A DNA stretch of 34,421 bases from Perkinsus olseni (Eukaryota; Perkinsozoa; Perkinsida). The notes under the pieces were generated by a model. It saw nothing but the letters and a program-made list of their open reading frames with translations, ran no database searches and had not been told where the DNA came from. The position numbers and the translations under genes are program-made. Location: the NCBI GenBank assembly GCA_013115125.1, contig JABANN010000374.1:1-34421 (forward strand), written 5' to 3'. Below are positions 19,740-30,220 of the stretch, one piece after another; within the stretch, counting starts at the first letter, position 1; each line of letters starts with the position of its first letter.

Positions 19740-21476
19740 ATGCACTGAAAGTCTTTCTCTCGAGGATGCAGCCAGTCCATACGCACGTCGCACAGCCCTA
19801 CTGACCACAAGCCATCCCAGGCGACTCCAGACAGCGGGCTCACGTCCTCACCGGACTGGAGTGAGAAGGGTATTGATGATATCCATAGGTGGGGCCGTAA
19901 AATGTAGCCTGTTGCCCGGCCGCTCCATCAGAGAGACTCTCATGCGATTGACTCACATACGAGACTGTATGCATGCTATCGAGGGGCCGGAGGCAGCTGA
20001 GGTTGAAAGATCATTAACGGCCTTACTACGGGATCTGCAGAGCAGCAACAGTGAGGTTCAAGATCGCTGCAGGTAGTAAGGCCGAGAATAGCACCGGAAT
20101 CACCGAGTGGTCTATTCACCATCCCCGTTCTTGCTTTTCGGACCTTTACTAGTTTCTGTGCTTCGTACCTGTATCTTTCATCACCCGTGTAACTCTCAAG
20201 TCTACATCGTCCATCAGTCGTATTATCGTAGAACATAAGGATTGCCACTTCCTTCCTGCCATCAGGTCCTTGGCAGAGTTGGCCATTTCAGCTCGAGAGG
20301 AGTCGCAGAGAGTCACGGCTGAGGAGATGCCTCGAGAGCGTGCAAGGCTGAAGGAGCTCGAGGATGAGCTCAGTGTAGTAGGGCAGTCAGGGCACCTTGG
20401 ATGTGCTTTGTCGCTCGCTATTCGGCGATGGTCTTATTTTGAGTTGTGAAAGTTATGGTACGTAGGAACATCACTCCCAGCGATTACAGGAGGTCAATGT
20501 AGCATGGGAAGCGGAGAAGAGGAAAATAGAGTAGCCCGATCGTTATGCTGCGGTCTGGTCACTGGCTATGTAGTGTGCTGGCCGACTGCCTCCAACAGAG
20601 ACTTGCCGAGCTTGGGGTTACCGAGGACGCCCCCACGCCAGGAGGTCCTGACAGTAACGTCCTTGACTCGGCGATACGGTTAAAATTCAGCCAACGGGGG
20701 TAGAGGCGGTTTGGTGGAGGATGGAACCACTGAGAAGCTCTTAAAGGAGAACACGGAATTGAAGTTGGAGGTTGCACGCATGCGCAAATTACATCAGCAT
20801 GCCAACCAAGTGACCCGCAGTTGCCTCAGTTGTAGATGGGGACGGCATCCTGAATATATTGATAGATGCATGTGGAGTCGCAGCTGGAGGTGGCTCTGAT
20901 GTCGTCTATGTTGGCGGATCGGAAGAGAAGCCTTGAGGACAGTGAGGACTTCGCCCGTAGAATGGACGAGACGGCCCGAATGACACGGTAGTAGCGTGCT
21001 GCCAATAGTCGCTGAGAGAGTGGCAGCAGGGAGGAGTTGGAGGCCGTCGCTGCCATCTGCGGACGCCTCAGCAAGACCTTGGACATCGTCGATCGTAACA
21101 TCATCCAACGGGGTCTTTGCACTGATGTTGGTATGCTCCGACGAGGGACTATGGGTAATAGGGGAGGTAGGGAGGCACGCCAACGGCCTAGCCTTGCCTG
21201 ATAGTGATGGTACCGGCAGCAGAGTCGCCTCTTGAGGTGGCAGCGAAGGCTGGGAATAGGTTGGACAACCTCAAGGTTGGTAAAGGGGCTGCTCCGGCAC
21301 CAGCTCACTTGACTGTTGCTGCAAATGGTTCTGCCAAGTCATTCATGACCGCGCGCCACAAATTTATTCCTTAGCCGTCATTGGTATCTAAGTCGCTGAC
21401 CCACAAGTACCTCTCTCAACGCTACACGGACTCCTTCGGCTTCAAGACGGTCGCCCCGGATGATCTTCCTAGGTAG
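19740..21476 (+). CDS. coiled-coil protein, function unknown
   Basis: Start unresolved. Exons I can join include one from about 19931 to 20072, then 20266 (SLAELAISAREESQRV, ERARLKELEDELS), EVNVAWEAEKRKI ending near 20530, VLADCLQQRLAELGV from about 20574, EKLLKENTELKLEVARMRK near 20730-20800, MHVESQLEVALMSSMLADRK from about 20868, and EELEAVAAICGRLSKTLDIV near 21030-21090. It ends with SQRYTDSFGFKTVAPDDLPR and a stop at 21474-21476. Leu/Glu/Lys/Arg heptads dominate, so a long coiled coil is expected. No motor or catalytic domain is visible. A cytoskeletal or centrosomal protein would fit. The joins at 20690-20715 and 21090-21400 remain uncertain. Confidence 0.5.
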
Positions 21477-21521
21477 TCCGAGGTGACAGTTCAGCTCTAC
21501 CATGCCCCTGCACTCAGGCCG

Positions 21522-23287
21522 ATGACTGCTGGCAAGGAAGGTAGAAGAAGGGCCGCCGTAGTAGGGCCGCCTGGTGACTGTAGTGGCGTAGGTGGCATCA
21601 CTAAAATAGTGGAAGTGTTCTGCCGAAGGCTCAACGAGAGGCGTGCCAACTCGATAATCGCTTTGCCGGAGCCGTTGCCTTGGATGATCAGGAGGCCCTC
21701 GATTCAGGAGGTGCGTCTTAGCGCCCTCCTCTCACCCACCCATACGGCGCAGGTCTTCGAAGTACCCTCCCACAGAGAGACCATGAGCTTGGATTTGACC
21801 CGGGACCTTTGTCATCGCCTTATGGACGGCTGGGCTGTTGATGCCCTCGCTGTTGTTGGTGATTTCTCGCAGAAGACTATTGGTTTCCCAGAATTCGCCT
21901 ATCAGTAGTTGACGCACTGCGGTCGCTATTCGGGTCGGCTCGAGCAGGTTCGTCATGTCTGAGCGCATGGAAGGCTCTAGAAGAGAAGCGGATGGATCTC
22001 CCAGTCTCATGGACTACTTTGCAGACATTGAGGTGAGCAGGAAGGGGGTCTGTTGCGGGAGGATTGACACTCAGGGTCATGAGAGAATAGGAGCCGTGAT
22101 AGCAGCTGTGGAGAAATACAGGGAAGGAGACTGGACAATCATGGCTGCTGCGATGATGGTATTTGGGAAAGGAGTGGTATGTATGATCTGCACACATGAA
22201 CAATAAGATACTCGACGAGGTTGACACTGATGCCTGTCTGGCCTATCACTCATGGCGTTATATGATCCACCAAGGCCCTCATAGCCCACCGACAGAGTAC
22301 CTCAACTTGCAGCGTGTTCGACAGTGTAGGCCTTCACGCTCGGCTCCTCCCATTCGCTTCAACAGGCATCTTTTCTGCCCTACCGTTGGCCTCCAGCGAT
22401 CTCCTCGCTGACATCTTCGACGTTCTCTCGGGCATCAGTGCGATCTATAATGATAAGGATAAGTTCCCTGCTGGGATGCTATTACGGCTGTTGATGGAAG
22501 AGTACCTGGTGAGCCCTTGATGGGTGTAGTAGTGGTCGGAACGATGCTCTCGGCCTGAGGTGGAGCGCCACGAGCGAATGGTCAGCCTGGTCGCCATGGC
22601 CGATGTATCGCTCGGAGTGGCCCAGACGAAGTCCCTCACGGTTGGTCAAGTAGGAGTTCTGGTAGGGTCATCGTTGAGAAACAGCAAGATTTTACAAGAT
22701 CGCAAGTCAGGTTCGTACCTTCTTTCCTTCGTGTCCTATGGGACATACCGGAACGGCCCTCTTCCTATCGAGAGAGGCCATGCGTATCCACCCAGAAGGT
22801 TTGGTCGACGCGTACAGCCTTCGGGTCGCGGTAAGGGCCTGAGAAAAGCGCGCGCCCGCTTTGTCAACTACCGCTGGATTACTCTAGGTCGAAGAGGCCA
22901 ACCTTATGTGTCACCAGCTAGTGGTACATCTCCTCGTACCCGGTCGAGCATGTACGTTCCATGTGGATGCCCTGGTCAGAGAGTGTGTGGCAGGCTCAGC
23001 GATGGTAGCAGAGAAGTTGGAGGAGCTGAGAGCAGTTGTTGGAAGGGCACTAGAGAACACTAGTTCCATGGCTGATACCTCCTATTTGGCCCTTCTATCT
23101 TCTACTACTGCTATCAACAAGATAATCACGTAGGAGGGGATTGTTGATCATATCTACTGGTACCACTCCATCCAGGCATCGTGATAGTGACACGCCTCTG
23201 TGTGGTAGCCTACAACAGTTGCTCAAGCTATACGCGGAAAGCATGGTAGCGATAACGCAGACGGCCTTGTATCTCAACGGCAAGTAA
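21522..23287 (+). CDS. alpha-helical solenoid-like protein, function unknown
   Basis: Start at ATG 21522, 45 nt after the previous stop. Resolved exons: 21522-21540, 21610-21710, 21753-21904, 21948-22032 and 22075-22176. Later exons carry LDEVDTDACLAYHSWRYMI (about 22208-22275), FDSVGLHARLLPF to LLRLLMEEYL (about 22315-22509), VERHERMVSLVAMADVSLGV (about 22557-22711), REAMRIHPEGLVDAYSLRV and VEEANLMCHQLVVHLLVPG. The last intron starts at 23129 and the protein ends LLKLYAESMVAITQTALYL-NGK with TAA 23285-23287. Regular amphipathic helices suggest a solenoid such as FASTK/octotricopeptide or HEAT types, but no diagnostic motif or RAP domain is seen. Confidence 0.5.
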
Positions 23288-23601
23288 GAGGACCTCGACG
23301 GTTGGTTCACCTCGTCCGGACCGGCCTTTCAGGGGTACGCCGGAGCCTGGTCTGATGGGGTCAGTGGATACTAAGGTGATGACGGCGTAGGCGAGCTGAG
23401 GGCAACGTACGGGGTAGGTACTGGGGATCACGAAGGCAACCCTCGAGACCATGTTGGGTGTCATGAAACGCTTTCTTAACGACACATTGTGAAAGGTGGT
23501 CTCTGTGATGACGCTAGATGGCATTGAGTTCCGGAGGGGCGTCACGATTTACGGGAGGGATGGTATGACATGTGTTCGTTCAGTGTTAGTCCTTGGTAGC
23601 T
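23288..23601. other. intergenic, upstream of RBM42
   Basis: Holds a minus-strand open frame of 105 codons and a short plus-strand stretch (VSVMTLDGIEF) faintly like an LSm fold. Neither forms a convincing gene. The RBM42 promoter should be here. Confidence 0.45.
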
Positions 23602-24910
23602 ATGAACATCCCACCTCCTCGAGGGATGTTCCCGCCCCCCATGCCCCCGCCAGGGGCCGGTGGATTTGTAAGTTCGTCGTTGGCCGATCGCGCCTGACCT
23701 TGGACCCCCCCCCTCCTCAGATCCCTCCCCCGCCCTTCATGGGGCTGCCTGGTGGCTTTGGTGTTGGCGGTTCAGGGATGACCCTGAATGGAGTGCCCCC
23801 AGGAGTTGTGGCGCCTCAGAAGAGAAGTAATGTTTATGCTACTGCCACAGCGTTGACCGTAACAGCATTCCTCAGGCAAGCATAAGGTGAAGGCGAAGGG
23901 CCCACTTCGGAGAGCTGGAGGGAAAATATGGGCGGACCCCACCCTGTCAGAGTGGCCGAGCGATGATTTCCGGTGAGCTGGGACGTAACTAAGTCGTCGC
24001 TTTCCGACCTTGGCCGTGCTAGAGGCATCCACCATCGTCGCGCTCTTCCTCAGGATATTCTGCGGCGACCTGGGTAACGAAGTAACGGACGATCTACTTC
24101 TTAACTCATTCAAACAGTAGGCGAAGACGCCTCCTCCTCCGGGACAGACTGCACGATGGGCTTCTCAGGTATCCCAGTTTGCAAATGGCCAAGATCGTCA
24201 GGGACAAACGATCAGGGAAGAGCAAAGGTGATTTTCTAGCGGAGCGAAGCGTTATGAATTTCTGCATCACAGGTTATGGTTTCTTGAGCTTCCGTGATCC
24301 TGAGGATATGATAAAGGCGTTGAAGGAGATGAATCATAAGTAGTACAGGATGGCTTCTTCCTAATTCAAAATTGAATGGTGAGATTTCCGAGACCGCAAG
24401 TTGGTACCTTTCCTTCGGCTCCGTTAATTCCGGTAAAATATCGACTGGTGAAGGCACACCGGTGGACTGTGAACTGGCAGGTACGTAGGCAACAGACCAA
24501 TCACATTGAAGAGGAGTAAATGGAAGGATAAGAACATAGGTAGTGAGCGGGGTCCCGGGCAATGGTATCTTCGTCTGTCCCCTCTGGCTTCGTCTTAATT
24601 GGCTGTATCATTCGAAGCGGGGGCGGCTGAGGCTGGCCGACTCTCTAGAAACGACTGTGCCCTCTACCGCGGCGACGATTTTCCCTGCGCATGTTGACGA
24701 GTTGTCGTATGCTCGGTTAGATATCATTGCATCGCTCCGCCTATTTTCTTTACGCCTCGAGCTCGCCCTTGCCTTTTATCAGACTCCGGAAGGAACAAGA
24801 AGAATCCTCTCGACTTTCACGAGCTGATTCCTCAGAGGTGTAAGAATTTGCAGAAGTTCAAGAAACTGAAAAAGACGAGAGCAGACGTCCCGGGCTCCAT
24901 TAAAAAATGA
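23602..24910 (+). CDS. RBM42: RBM42-like RRM splicing protein
   Basis: RNA-binding protein known from spliceosomal tri-snRNP complexes. Eight exons: 23602-23667, 23721-23826, 23876-23972, 24054-24116, 24169-24227, 24273-24339, 24481-24539 and 24783-24910. They sum to 645 nt (214 residues). The N-terminus is Pro/Gly/Met-rich (MNIPPPRGMFPPPMPPPGAG). Then follow the family signature before the RRM, WADPTLSEWPSDDFRIFCGD, then LGNEVTDDLL, then RDKRSGKSKGYGFLSFRDPE and MNHKYVGNRPITLKRSKWKD. These match human RBM42 almost position by position (FRIFCGDLGNEV, KTKGYGFVSF, GKYVGSRPIKLRKSMWKDRN). It is shorter than animal RBM42 because the N-terminal region is reduced. The last exon (KNPLDFHEL to PGSIKK) is less certain and follows a 243-nt intron. 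Confidence 0.9.
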
Positions 24911-25049
24911 CTTGTCCGATGACCGTTATGAAGGCTCACTATCAGAGTATGCGAGGTTGAGTTTAGTACTGCATACGAGTGCTGGGTGGATCTTGTCGGG
25001 CTTCCTCCAGTGGGCCTGCTCTTGGGACAAATCTTCCTAGGAAGTAGCG

Positions 25050-25068
25050 TAGCTAGAGGTGTCAGAAT
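25050..25068 (-). repeat. 19-bp dispersed motif, copy 3 (inverted)
   Basis: Reverse complement of the motif at 8499 and 17284. It lies between RBM42 and the 66-residue gene, in no gene I can model. Confidence 0.9.
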
Positions 25069-25101
25069 GTTGAGTGTCAGGGTTGGCTCCCACGTATAAC
25101 G

Positions 25102-25349
25102 ATGTCGTCTGTTGTTGCCGCTAAGCCCAGCAGCAACGACGGCAAGGAGTATGCTCGCCGACTCGAGGAGCTCTATGCGGCGGAGGGAGATGAGGTTATG
25201 AAGGCTAAAGTAGCGAAATTTATGGAGAGGTAGTAGCGGTTAGTGTGGCAGCACGCTGAGGACCGTACAACTCTAGGCGAGGCTTCCAGCCCCCCGATGG
25301 GCTGGAGGTTGCTGCGCGGCTTGAGGATCCGTTGGATGGTCGATTCTGA
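25102..25349 (+). CDS. small 66-residue protein, two exons
   Basis: Exons 25102-25229 and 25277-25349, joined over a 47-nt intron, give 201 nt and 66 residues. The protein is mostly one charged helix (EYARRLEELYAAEGDEVMKA, then KVAKFMERRGFQPPDGLEVA) and ends DPLDGRF. It has no signal peptide or membrane span. I do not recognise the family; a small assembly factor or subunit of a larger complex would fit the size. The closed phase and consensus splice sites support it. It may instead be the first part of a longer gene continuing to the right. Confidence 0.5.
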
Positions 25350-26354
25350 TCTGTAGACTGAACGCCGTGGAAAAAAGTGTTGAATGGCTACATTAGTAGA
25401 GGCTATCCCCTCTATCGGGGCTATTATCGTCGTTACATCTCTCTCTGTGGCCCTCTCAAGGGCTGTCATGGATGTGAAACCGTGCTTACGGTTCCCTTGA
25501 TCTCACTGGCAGTGATTGCTATAATTTATCGACTTTGGTGTGAGCTTCCCGCCTGAATGTCGCCGCGATCGCTATGCTTCTTGTGTCCCTTTCCCGTAAT
25601 GAATTTCAACAGTCAAGTGCTTCCTTTGCCAGGTACGCCTCTTGTCCTGCACTCTTCTATCGACTGGTGAAGGATAAGTTCGAGAGGATGGCCGCCAGCG
25701 GAGGGGGGAGAGGAGTGGTGGCACGACCCACCTCTGCTACGGAACCCGCTTATGGTAGTAGGGAGCTCCCGAAAGATAGTCAAGCTTCCCTCACCGAAGA
25801 GAGGAAATCTATACTAATCGGAAATCTAGCCCGCGAGAAAACCGATCATCGGCGAAATCGCTTCCCTTAATCATGGAACTGAGGGCCTTACTCGTGGAAT
25901 AGAACTTCCTATCTGAGTCCTGCCGCTAAAGTGGCTTTTTCGTCCGCCAAGTCGATGCCCCTATTTGGACCCTACCGCCAAACCGCTATCTTCACTCACT
26001 AATGTCATATCCTCGAGCGCTGGCATAAAGGCCTCACCCCAGACCGGAAAGACTTTTAGATTGTAATAAGGTCTTCCTGCTCCGAAACGAGGGGGGCCTC
26101 CTCTCTACCCTATGCTGCACGCTTTGTATTATCATTCTTCGTCGCACTCATCGTGAAGGTGGGTATCTTATCATCTCATCGGCCGTTCGCTGTACTAACG
26201 GCTTCAAGCTATTCGTCAATCTCATCGCAACATTGAATCCGGGTGTGCTATCGGAAAGACAAAATACTGTCAACGGTTCTGCTGTCAACATCACTGTCAC
26301 TCCTGGGGCTCGCTGAGGGCATCATAGTTCACTAACTGGTGTTCCATTGGACTG
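25350..26354. other. region with coding-like stretches, gene structure unresolved
   Basis: Plus-strand pieces look coding: a hydrophobic stretch from ATG 25385 (SIGAIIVVTSLSVALSRAVM), a basic stretch at 25660-25860 (VKDKFERMAASGGGRGVVAR) and a hydrophilic end near 26200-26315 (FVNLIATLNPGVLSERQNTV). They may belong to one membrane protein, but no chain of splice sites connects them in frame. Confidence 0.35.
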
Positions 26355-27407
26355 ATGGTGTTAGGGGACCCGATGGACATGCTGATGACGGATGCCGCTG
26401 ATGAGGAGCAAGAAGCGGTCTTCACCGAAGACTTCCAGGGTGATCCAACCCTCTTAGAGAAGGAGAAGACTGACGGTACCAAACCAGCCACAACACGGCA
26501 GCCGGCCAAGAGAAAGAGGGGAAGTAGTGTATCATTTGGGTTACCTGTTCCTCGTACTTTCTCTCCTCGTCAGCCCTCCCTCCGTTGGACGCGGCCGAGT
26601 ACCATGTTTTCAAACGCTACTTCAACGGTCTTCGCTCAGAGGAAGGCCACATGTACACTCTGCCCACTTCCGGCACACCTGCCAAGTGCGTGTCATGGTA
26701 GTAGCAGGAGTGGATTATCCTGGGTGCAGTGAATTCGACGATTTCAGTAAATCGGAAGGTCATTCAGCGGAGCGATGCCCGATGCGGAGGTGCCTGAAGT
26801 GTGGTGAGATGGGCCACGAGGCGGACAAGTGCCAGGATAAAACGGCTGATGAGCAGATGGAGGTGTTGTCTGGGACCGTTGTCGTGTAGCGATTTTGTTG
26901 GTTCAGTCGGTCGTCGAGGAGGCGGTGGCGATTGTACTAGGGAAGGGTACTAATACGGTATCGAAGGATGAGGCAGCCTTTGTGTTGGACTCCTTGAGGT
27001 GGGCACTGTCCCTTCTCGTCTCCTGCCGATTGACGTCTCTTCAGATGTACTACTTGTGGCGGTCGGGGCCACGGCCTGTACTGCAAGGCTAAGAGTAATA
27101 CATCGACTACCGAGTAGTTTCATCCTCGTCTTGGTCAGGCTTCGGGCTGTGGCAGAAGCCCAGTAAGAGCATGGTCTTGGGAGGGATAGAGAAGGCAGTA
27201 TCCCAGCATCATCGACACAGCAGTGAGAGTCGTGCCAAGAAGGGCGAGGAGGAGGAAGAGGCGCCGGCCAAGAGAGAACGCAGGTCGGACTGCCATCTAG
27301 CGGGCCCGCGTAGCGGCAGAGTTGACGTTGCCAGGTCGAGGTCTAGAGGACGCGAATCCAGGGAGAAGCGGAAGCGGACCAGGTCCCGATCAAGGTCACG
27401 GAGGTAA
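26355..27407 (+). CDS. CCHC zinc-knuckle protein with RS-rich C-terminus
   Basis: Six exons: 26355-26523, 26574-26685, 26730-26862, 26907-26998, 27045-27116 and 27164-27407. They sum to 822 nt (273 residues). The acidic N-terminus leads to a basic stretch (ATTRQPAKRKRG). Zinc knuckles follow: CLKCGEMGHEADKC, spacing C-x2-C-x4-H-x4-C, and CTTCGGRGHGLYC with the same pattern. A half knuckle before them, EGHSAERC, lacks its first cysteine pair. The C-terminus is Glu-rich then RS-like (REKRKRTRSRSRSRR). Knuckle strings like this occur in Air1/Air2/ZCCHC7 of the TRAMP exosome cofactor and in splicing proteins; the RS tail favours nuclear RNA work. The end is doubtful: the stop overlaps a perfect donor (AG-gtaagg), so the gene may continue towards 28956. 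Confidence 0.7.
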
Positions 27408-28417
27408 GGCTATAGTAGGCTCAGTCTTGGGCCCACTTTCGTCCATCGGATTGCTTGACGGGTTCGTAGCTCGCCGCGGTCTCTCGGACTGGATCCTGTG
27501 GGGTGGCGTTGAATGAGATATGATTCCAGTTGATAGGCCCGTGCGATGAAACGTTTGAGGACATCCCTCTGTATCTTAACCTTGATAAAAGCGTTTGCTG
27601 TTCGCGTACACCACTCGTTGCTGTGTAGGTCGCGCACTCACGAATCGAGAAGAGCTAAGCCACGGGAATCAACAGAGAAGCATCATGCGTAAGTTGGCAG
27701 CGCCTCCCCATGCCGAATGGGATGGCGGCTTGTTGCCTTAGACGCTCATCTGAGGGGCGGAGCGAGAGAGGCAAGACCAGCAGCAAGGAGGACAATGCCG
27801 CGAGTAGGCCCTGCTGGCTTCCGAGGAGCTCTGTCGAACCCGTCAATGCTCAGTGCCCAAGCCCGGTGGGTCCTTCTTCGCCAACCTCCCTCCGCTGAAG
27901 GAGGATCGACAGCCCCGGCGGAGCTATCTGCGCAGAGGCGCCGAAACGAAGACTTCGGGTGGGGACAGCCGATGGGCCGGTAGCACGGGCGTGGTAGTAG
28001 GTTTCCCTGAAACTCCCGGTGGCTCAGGCGTGGGAACTGATGTCGCGGCGGAGACGTCGAGTCGTCTAGGAGAGGACCAAAAGCGGGAGTACGACACCTA
28101 CGGCCGGGGCTACCATCGCGATTATCAAACTAAGTCCTCCGGGGGGACAGCCGGGAAAGAGTAGGCAGGTTCGATCCTCGGCGCCGACGCATTTTCCGCT
28201 CAGCGAGTTCGGTCGGGCATTAACATTGCGATCAAGAGAGGAGAGTCAGCGAGCTTCGGATAGTTACATCCGCCCAAGGGAGGGTAGTTGCCCCTTGTTA
28301 CGTCCAATCTCTTCATCCAGTCTCTCAGAGCCGCCCGCAGCGGGTGGGAGAAAGCGGGGCATTGCCTTTGGTCCGGGTGGAGGTAGATCTGAGCGAGATT
28401 AGTAAGCCAGCATCGGT
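27408..28417 (+). other. Gly/Arg/Ser-rich coding-like stretches, unresolved
   Basis: Fragments such as KPGGSFFANLPPLKED near 27860, YDTYGRGYHRDYQTKSSGG near 28095 and GRKRGIAFGPGGGRSERD ending at a TAG near 28400 look like disordered RNA-binding protein. They could be further exons of the zinc-knuckle/RS gene or of the gene that follows. A tRNA T-arm-like sequence lies at 28153-28163. Confidence 0.35.
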
Positions 28418-28956
28418 CTAGTCGATGATGATGGTGTGTGGCTCCGTCAGTTACGGGGGTTCATCAAGGCGTGCTTGGGAGGGTTCTGCATTCGACCAGT
28501 AAGTGTTTATCATCGCCGTCACTGTCACTGTACCTCCATTCTTAGGGACGATCTAACCAGTTGGACGCGACGCGGCGACGAGGCGGTGAGTCGACGCCTG
28601 AAGCGGCGGGAGGCCAGACTTCTTCTACCCTCAGACCCGTGTCATAGACGACGAAGCGAGCAATCTGAACGCTCGTCTGATCGAAGTTGACATCACTGAC
28701 TTGGACGGGAGGCGAAAAGTCGTCCTGTTGACGCCGGGAAGGTGAGGCTGATCACCACTAGGGATTGTCACATGTGTTCTCCTCCAGTACCATGGCGGAC
28801 CTCGTCGAATGGTATGCTGCTCGGGCCCCTGACGCGTCCAAGGTCCGAGTCATCGATGTCAACTCGGGAGTGGACTATGGCAATCGAGAAGTGACGGTGA
28901 AGAGGCTGGCTGACAACCAGCTGGGCAGAGGTATGCTCGTGCTCGTAGAACCGTAG
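28418..28956 (+). CDS. unknown protein, possible beta-grasp-like C-terminus
   Basis: Exons about 28418-28498, then 28546-28585, 28618-28741 and 28788-28956, with introns of 47, 32 and 46 nt. The last three close in frame (333 nt). The 5' end is not fixed. The protein runs VWLRQLRGFIKACLGGFC, then FFYPQTRVIDDEASNLNARL, then RRKVVLLTPGSTMADLVEWY and ends LADNQLGRGMLVLVEP. The spacing of the last 70 residues (strand, helix, strand, strand, with a hydrophobic final strand) resembles a ubiquitin-like or DIX-like fold, but I recognise no specific family. It may be the C-terminal part of the preceding RS protein. Confidence 0.5.
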
Positions 28957-29107
28957 CGACCACTGCCCTGCTCAGGCACCGTTCGCGTTCGCCTCGAGAC
29001 CTACAGCGGACGCTACTGATACTCCCGTTTCACTATTGTTGTCCGTGCTAGTATTGCGTGCAAGCGAGCAGCCTTGGTCCTCTTCTTTTTTCCAATAGCG
29101 TTTTGTA

Positions 29108-29746
29108 ATGTCACATCATGGCGTGCCTCCGCCACCGCCACCGGGACGGAACGACCAAGTCGCTGATATCAACCTCTTCATGATAGTCGACGGGAAGGAC
29201 GACTTGCCCCTGTATTGTGGACAAACTGCTTCGCTCCGCTAAGAATTTTCTCGCAGGTACTCGGCAGATCTGAGCTCGTCAGCCGGCCGTCGTGACGATT
29301 CGCCGCATTTGGACCAATTTGTCATGCATTCTTCCTTGGACGTTATAGACGAAGCCATGTGGGGCACCACAGACACCTTCTTTCCGATGGTCGACCGTTT
29401 CAATGACTTCCTTATATCAGCGTAAGTCCACCCTCGCCCTGCGGCTGTCAAATTTCTCCTAGGTTCCTTGGGGCCTCCAATGTGCGGTTTCTTCTACTGC
29501 ATCGACATACATCGATAAGATCTCCCCAGCAATTAGAGCAGGACACGCAGAACATACGGACGTTTTTTCAAGAGGTAAAACGTCACACTCACCAGCAAGC
29601 GACATCAACGCTCGCAGGTTCACCAGCTTTTCGTGAAAGTCCAAATGAACCCCCTGTACGGGTTGAAATGGACGGGTGGCCGTCAAGTGCGGTGTAAACA
29701 CTTCGACTCTGCCGTTAAAGAGTTGGGACGAAGACTCCTCCTGTGA
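29108..29746 (+). CDS. TRAPPC2: TRAPP complex subunit 2 (sedlin)
   Basis: Longin-fold subunit of the TRAPP tethering complex, which activates Rab1-type GTPases in ER-to-Golgi traffic. Four exons: 29108-29211, 29257-29421, 29463-29574 and 29618-29746, with introns of 45, 41 and 43 nt. They sum to 510 nt (169 residues). The core follows sedlin closely: HLDQFVMHSSLDVIDEAMW matches the H-L-N-Q-F-I-A-H-A-A-L-D-L-V-D-E-N-M-W motif, then DRFNDFLISAFLG, NVRFLLLH, and FFQEVHQLFVKVQMNPLYGL matches the N-P-F-Y segment. The end, FDSAVKELGRRLL, also matches. It is longer than human (140) because of an N-terminal proline run (SHHGVPPPPPPG) and an insertion before QEV. Confidence 0.93.
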
Positions 29747-30220
29747 TTGTAACATACTTGTTTCGAGTATCTTGGGGCACGCTGCGTTGTTATAAGACGG
29801 CAATGATGCCACAGGGGGTTCTCCACTAACAATACAACGCTCATTCGTATTCTGGAGCAATGCGAAACATAGCAAGCGTAGTAATACGTATCATCGAGCG
29901 GGAGATTACGATGAGTTAGGCGAGCAAGCAATACAGACGTGATAGGAGTAGTACACAAGATGACGTAGGGTTGAGTAACGAGAGCCCTGTTCGCACCGAA
30001 GTCAATATATAACACTGGAAACGATGGCAAGAAACTGTACACCAACTCTTCAGAGTTGTGAACCTCAGGGGGACTCCACTGATGGGAACTCATCATGAGG
30101 AAAGGACGCAATAACAACAGGAACGACAAATGACGAAGAAAAGACCTGGGCGAGGTCGGGAAGGACAGTGATTTCTATGGAAATGATACGGTTTGGCGTT
30201 GTACAAATCTGATGAGCGAT
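29747..30220. other. intergenic, convergent 3' ends
   Basis: Between TRAPPC2 (plus) and the TIR-like membrane gene (minus). Long minus-strand frames here lack recognisable features. No RNA gene or repeat seen. Confidence 0.5.

Noticed and set aside
23450-23590. An LSm/Sm-like gene (MKRFLNDTL, then VSVMTLDGIEF)
   Set aside because: There is an in-frame stop without good splice sites, and the second Sm motif is absent.
25385-26315. A V-ATPase proteolipid-like gene from the hydrophobic stretches
   Set aside because: The spans lack the glycine-rich helix and the essential acidic residue in the expected place, and exons do not join in frame.
375-28956. Many reading frames interrupted by TAG or TGA, suggesting reassigned stop codons or decay
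   Set aside because: In PP2A, RPS23, RBM42, TRAPPC2, MOZART1 and the RRM gene every such stop lies in a GT-AG intron, and the spliced frames close exactly. Ordinary code with dense introns explains them.
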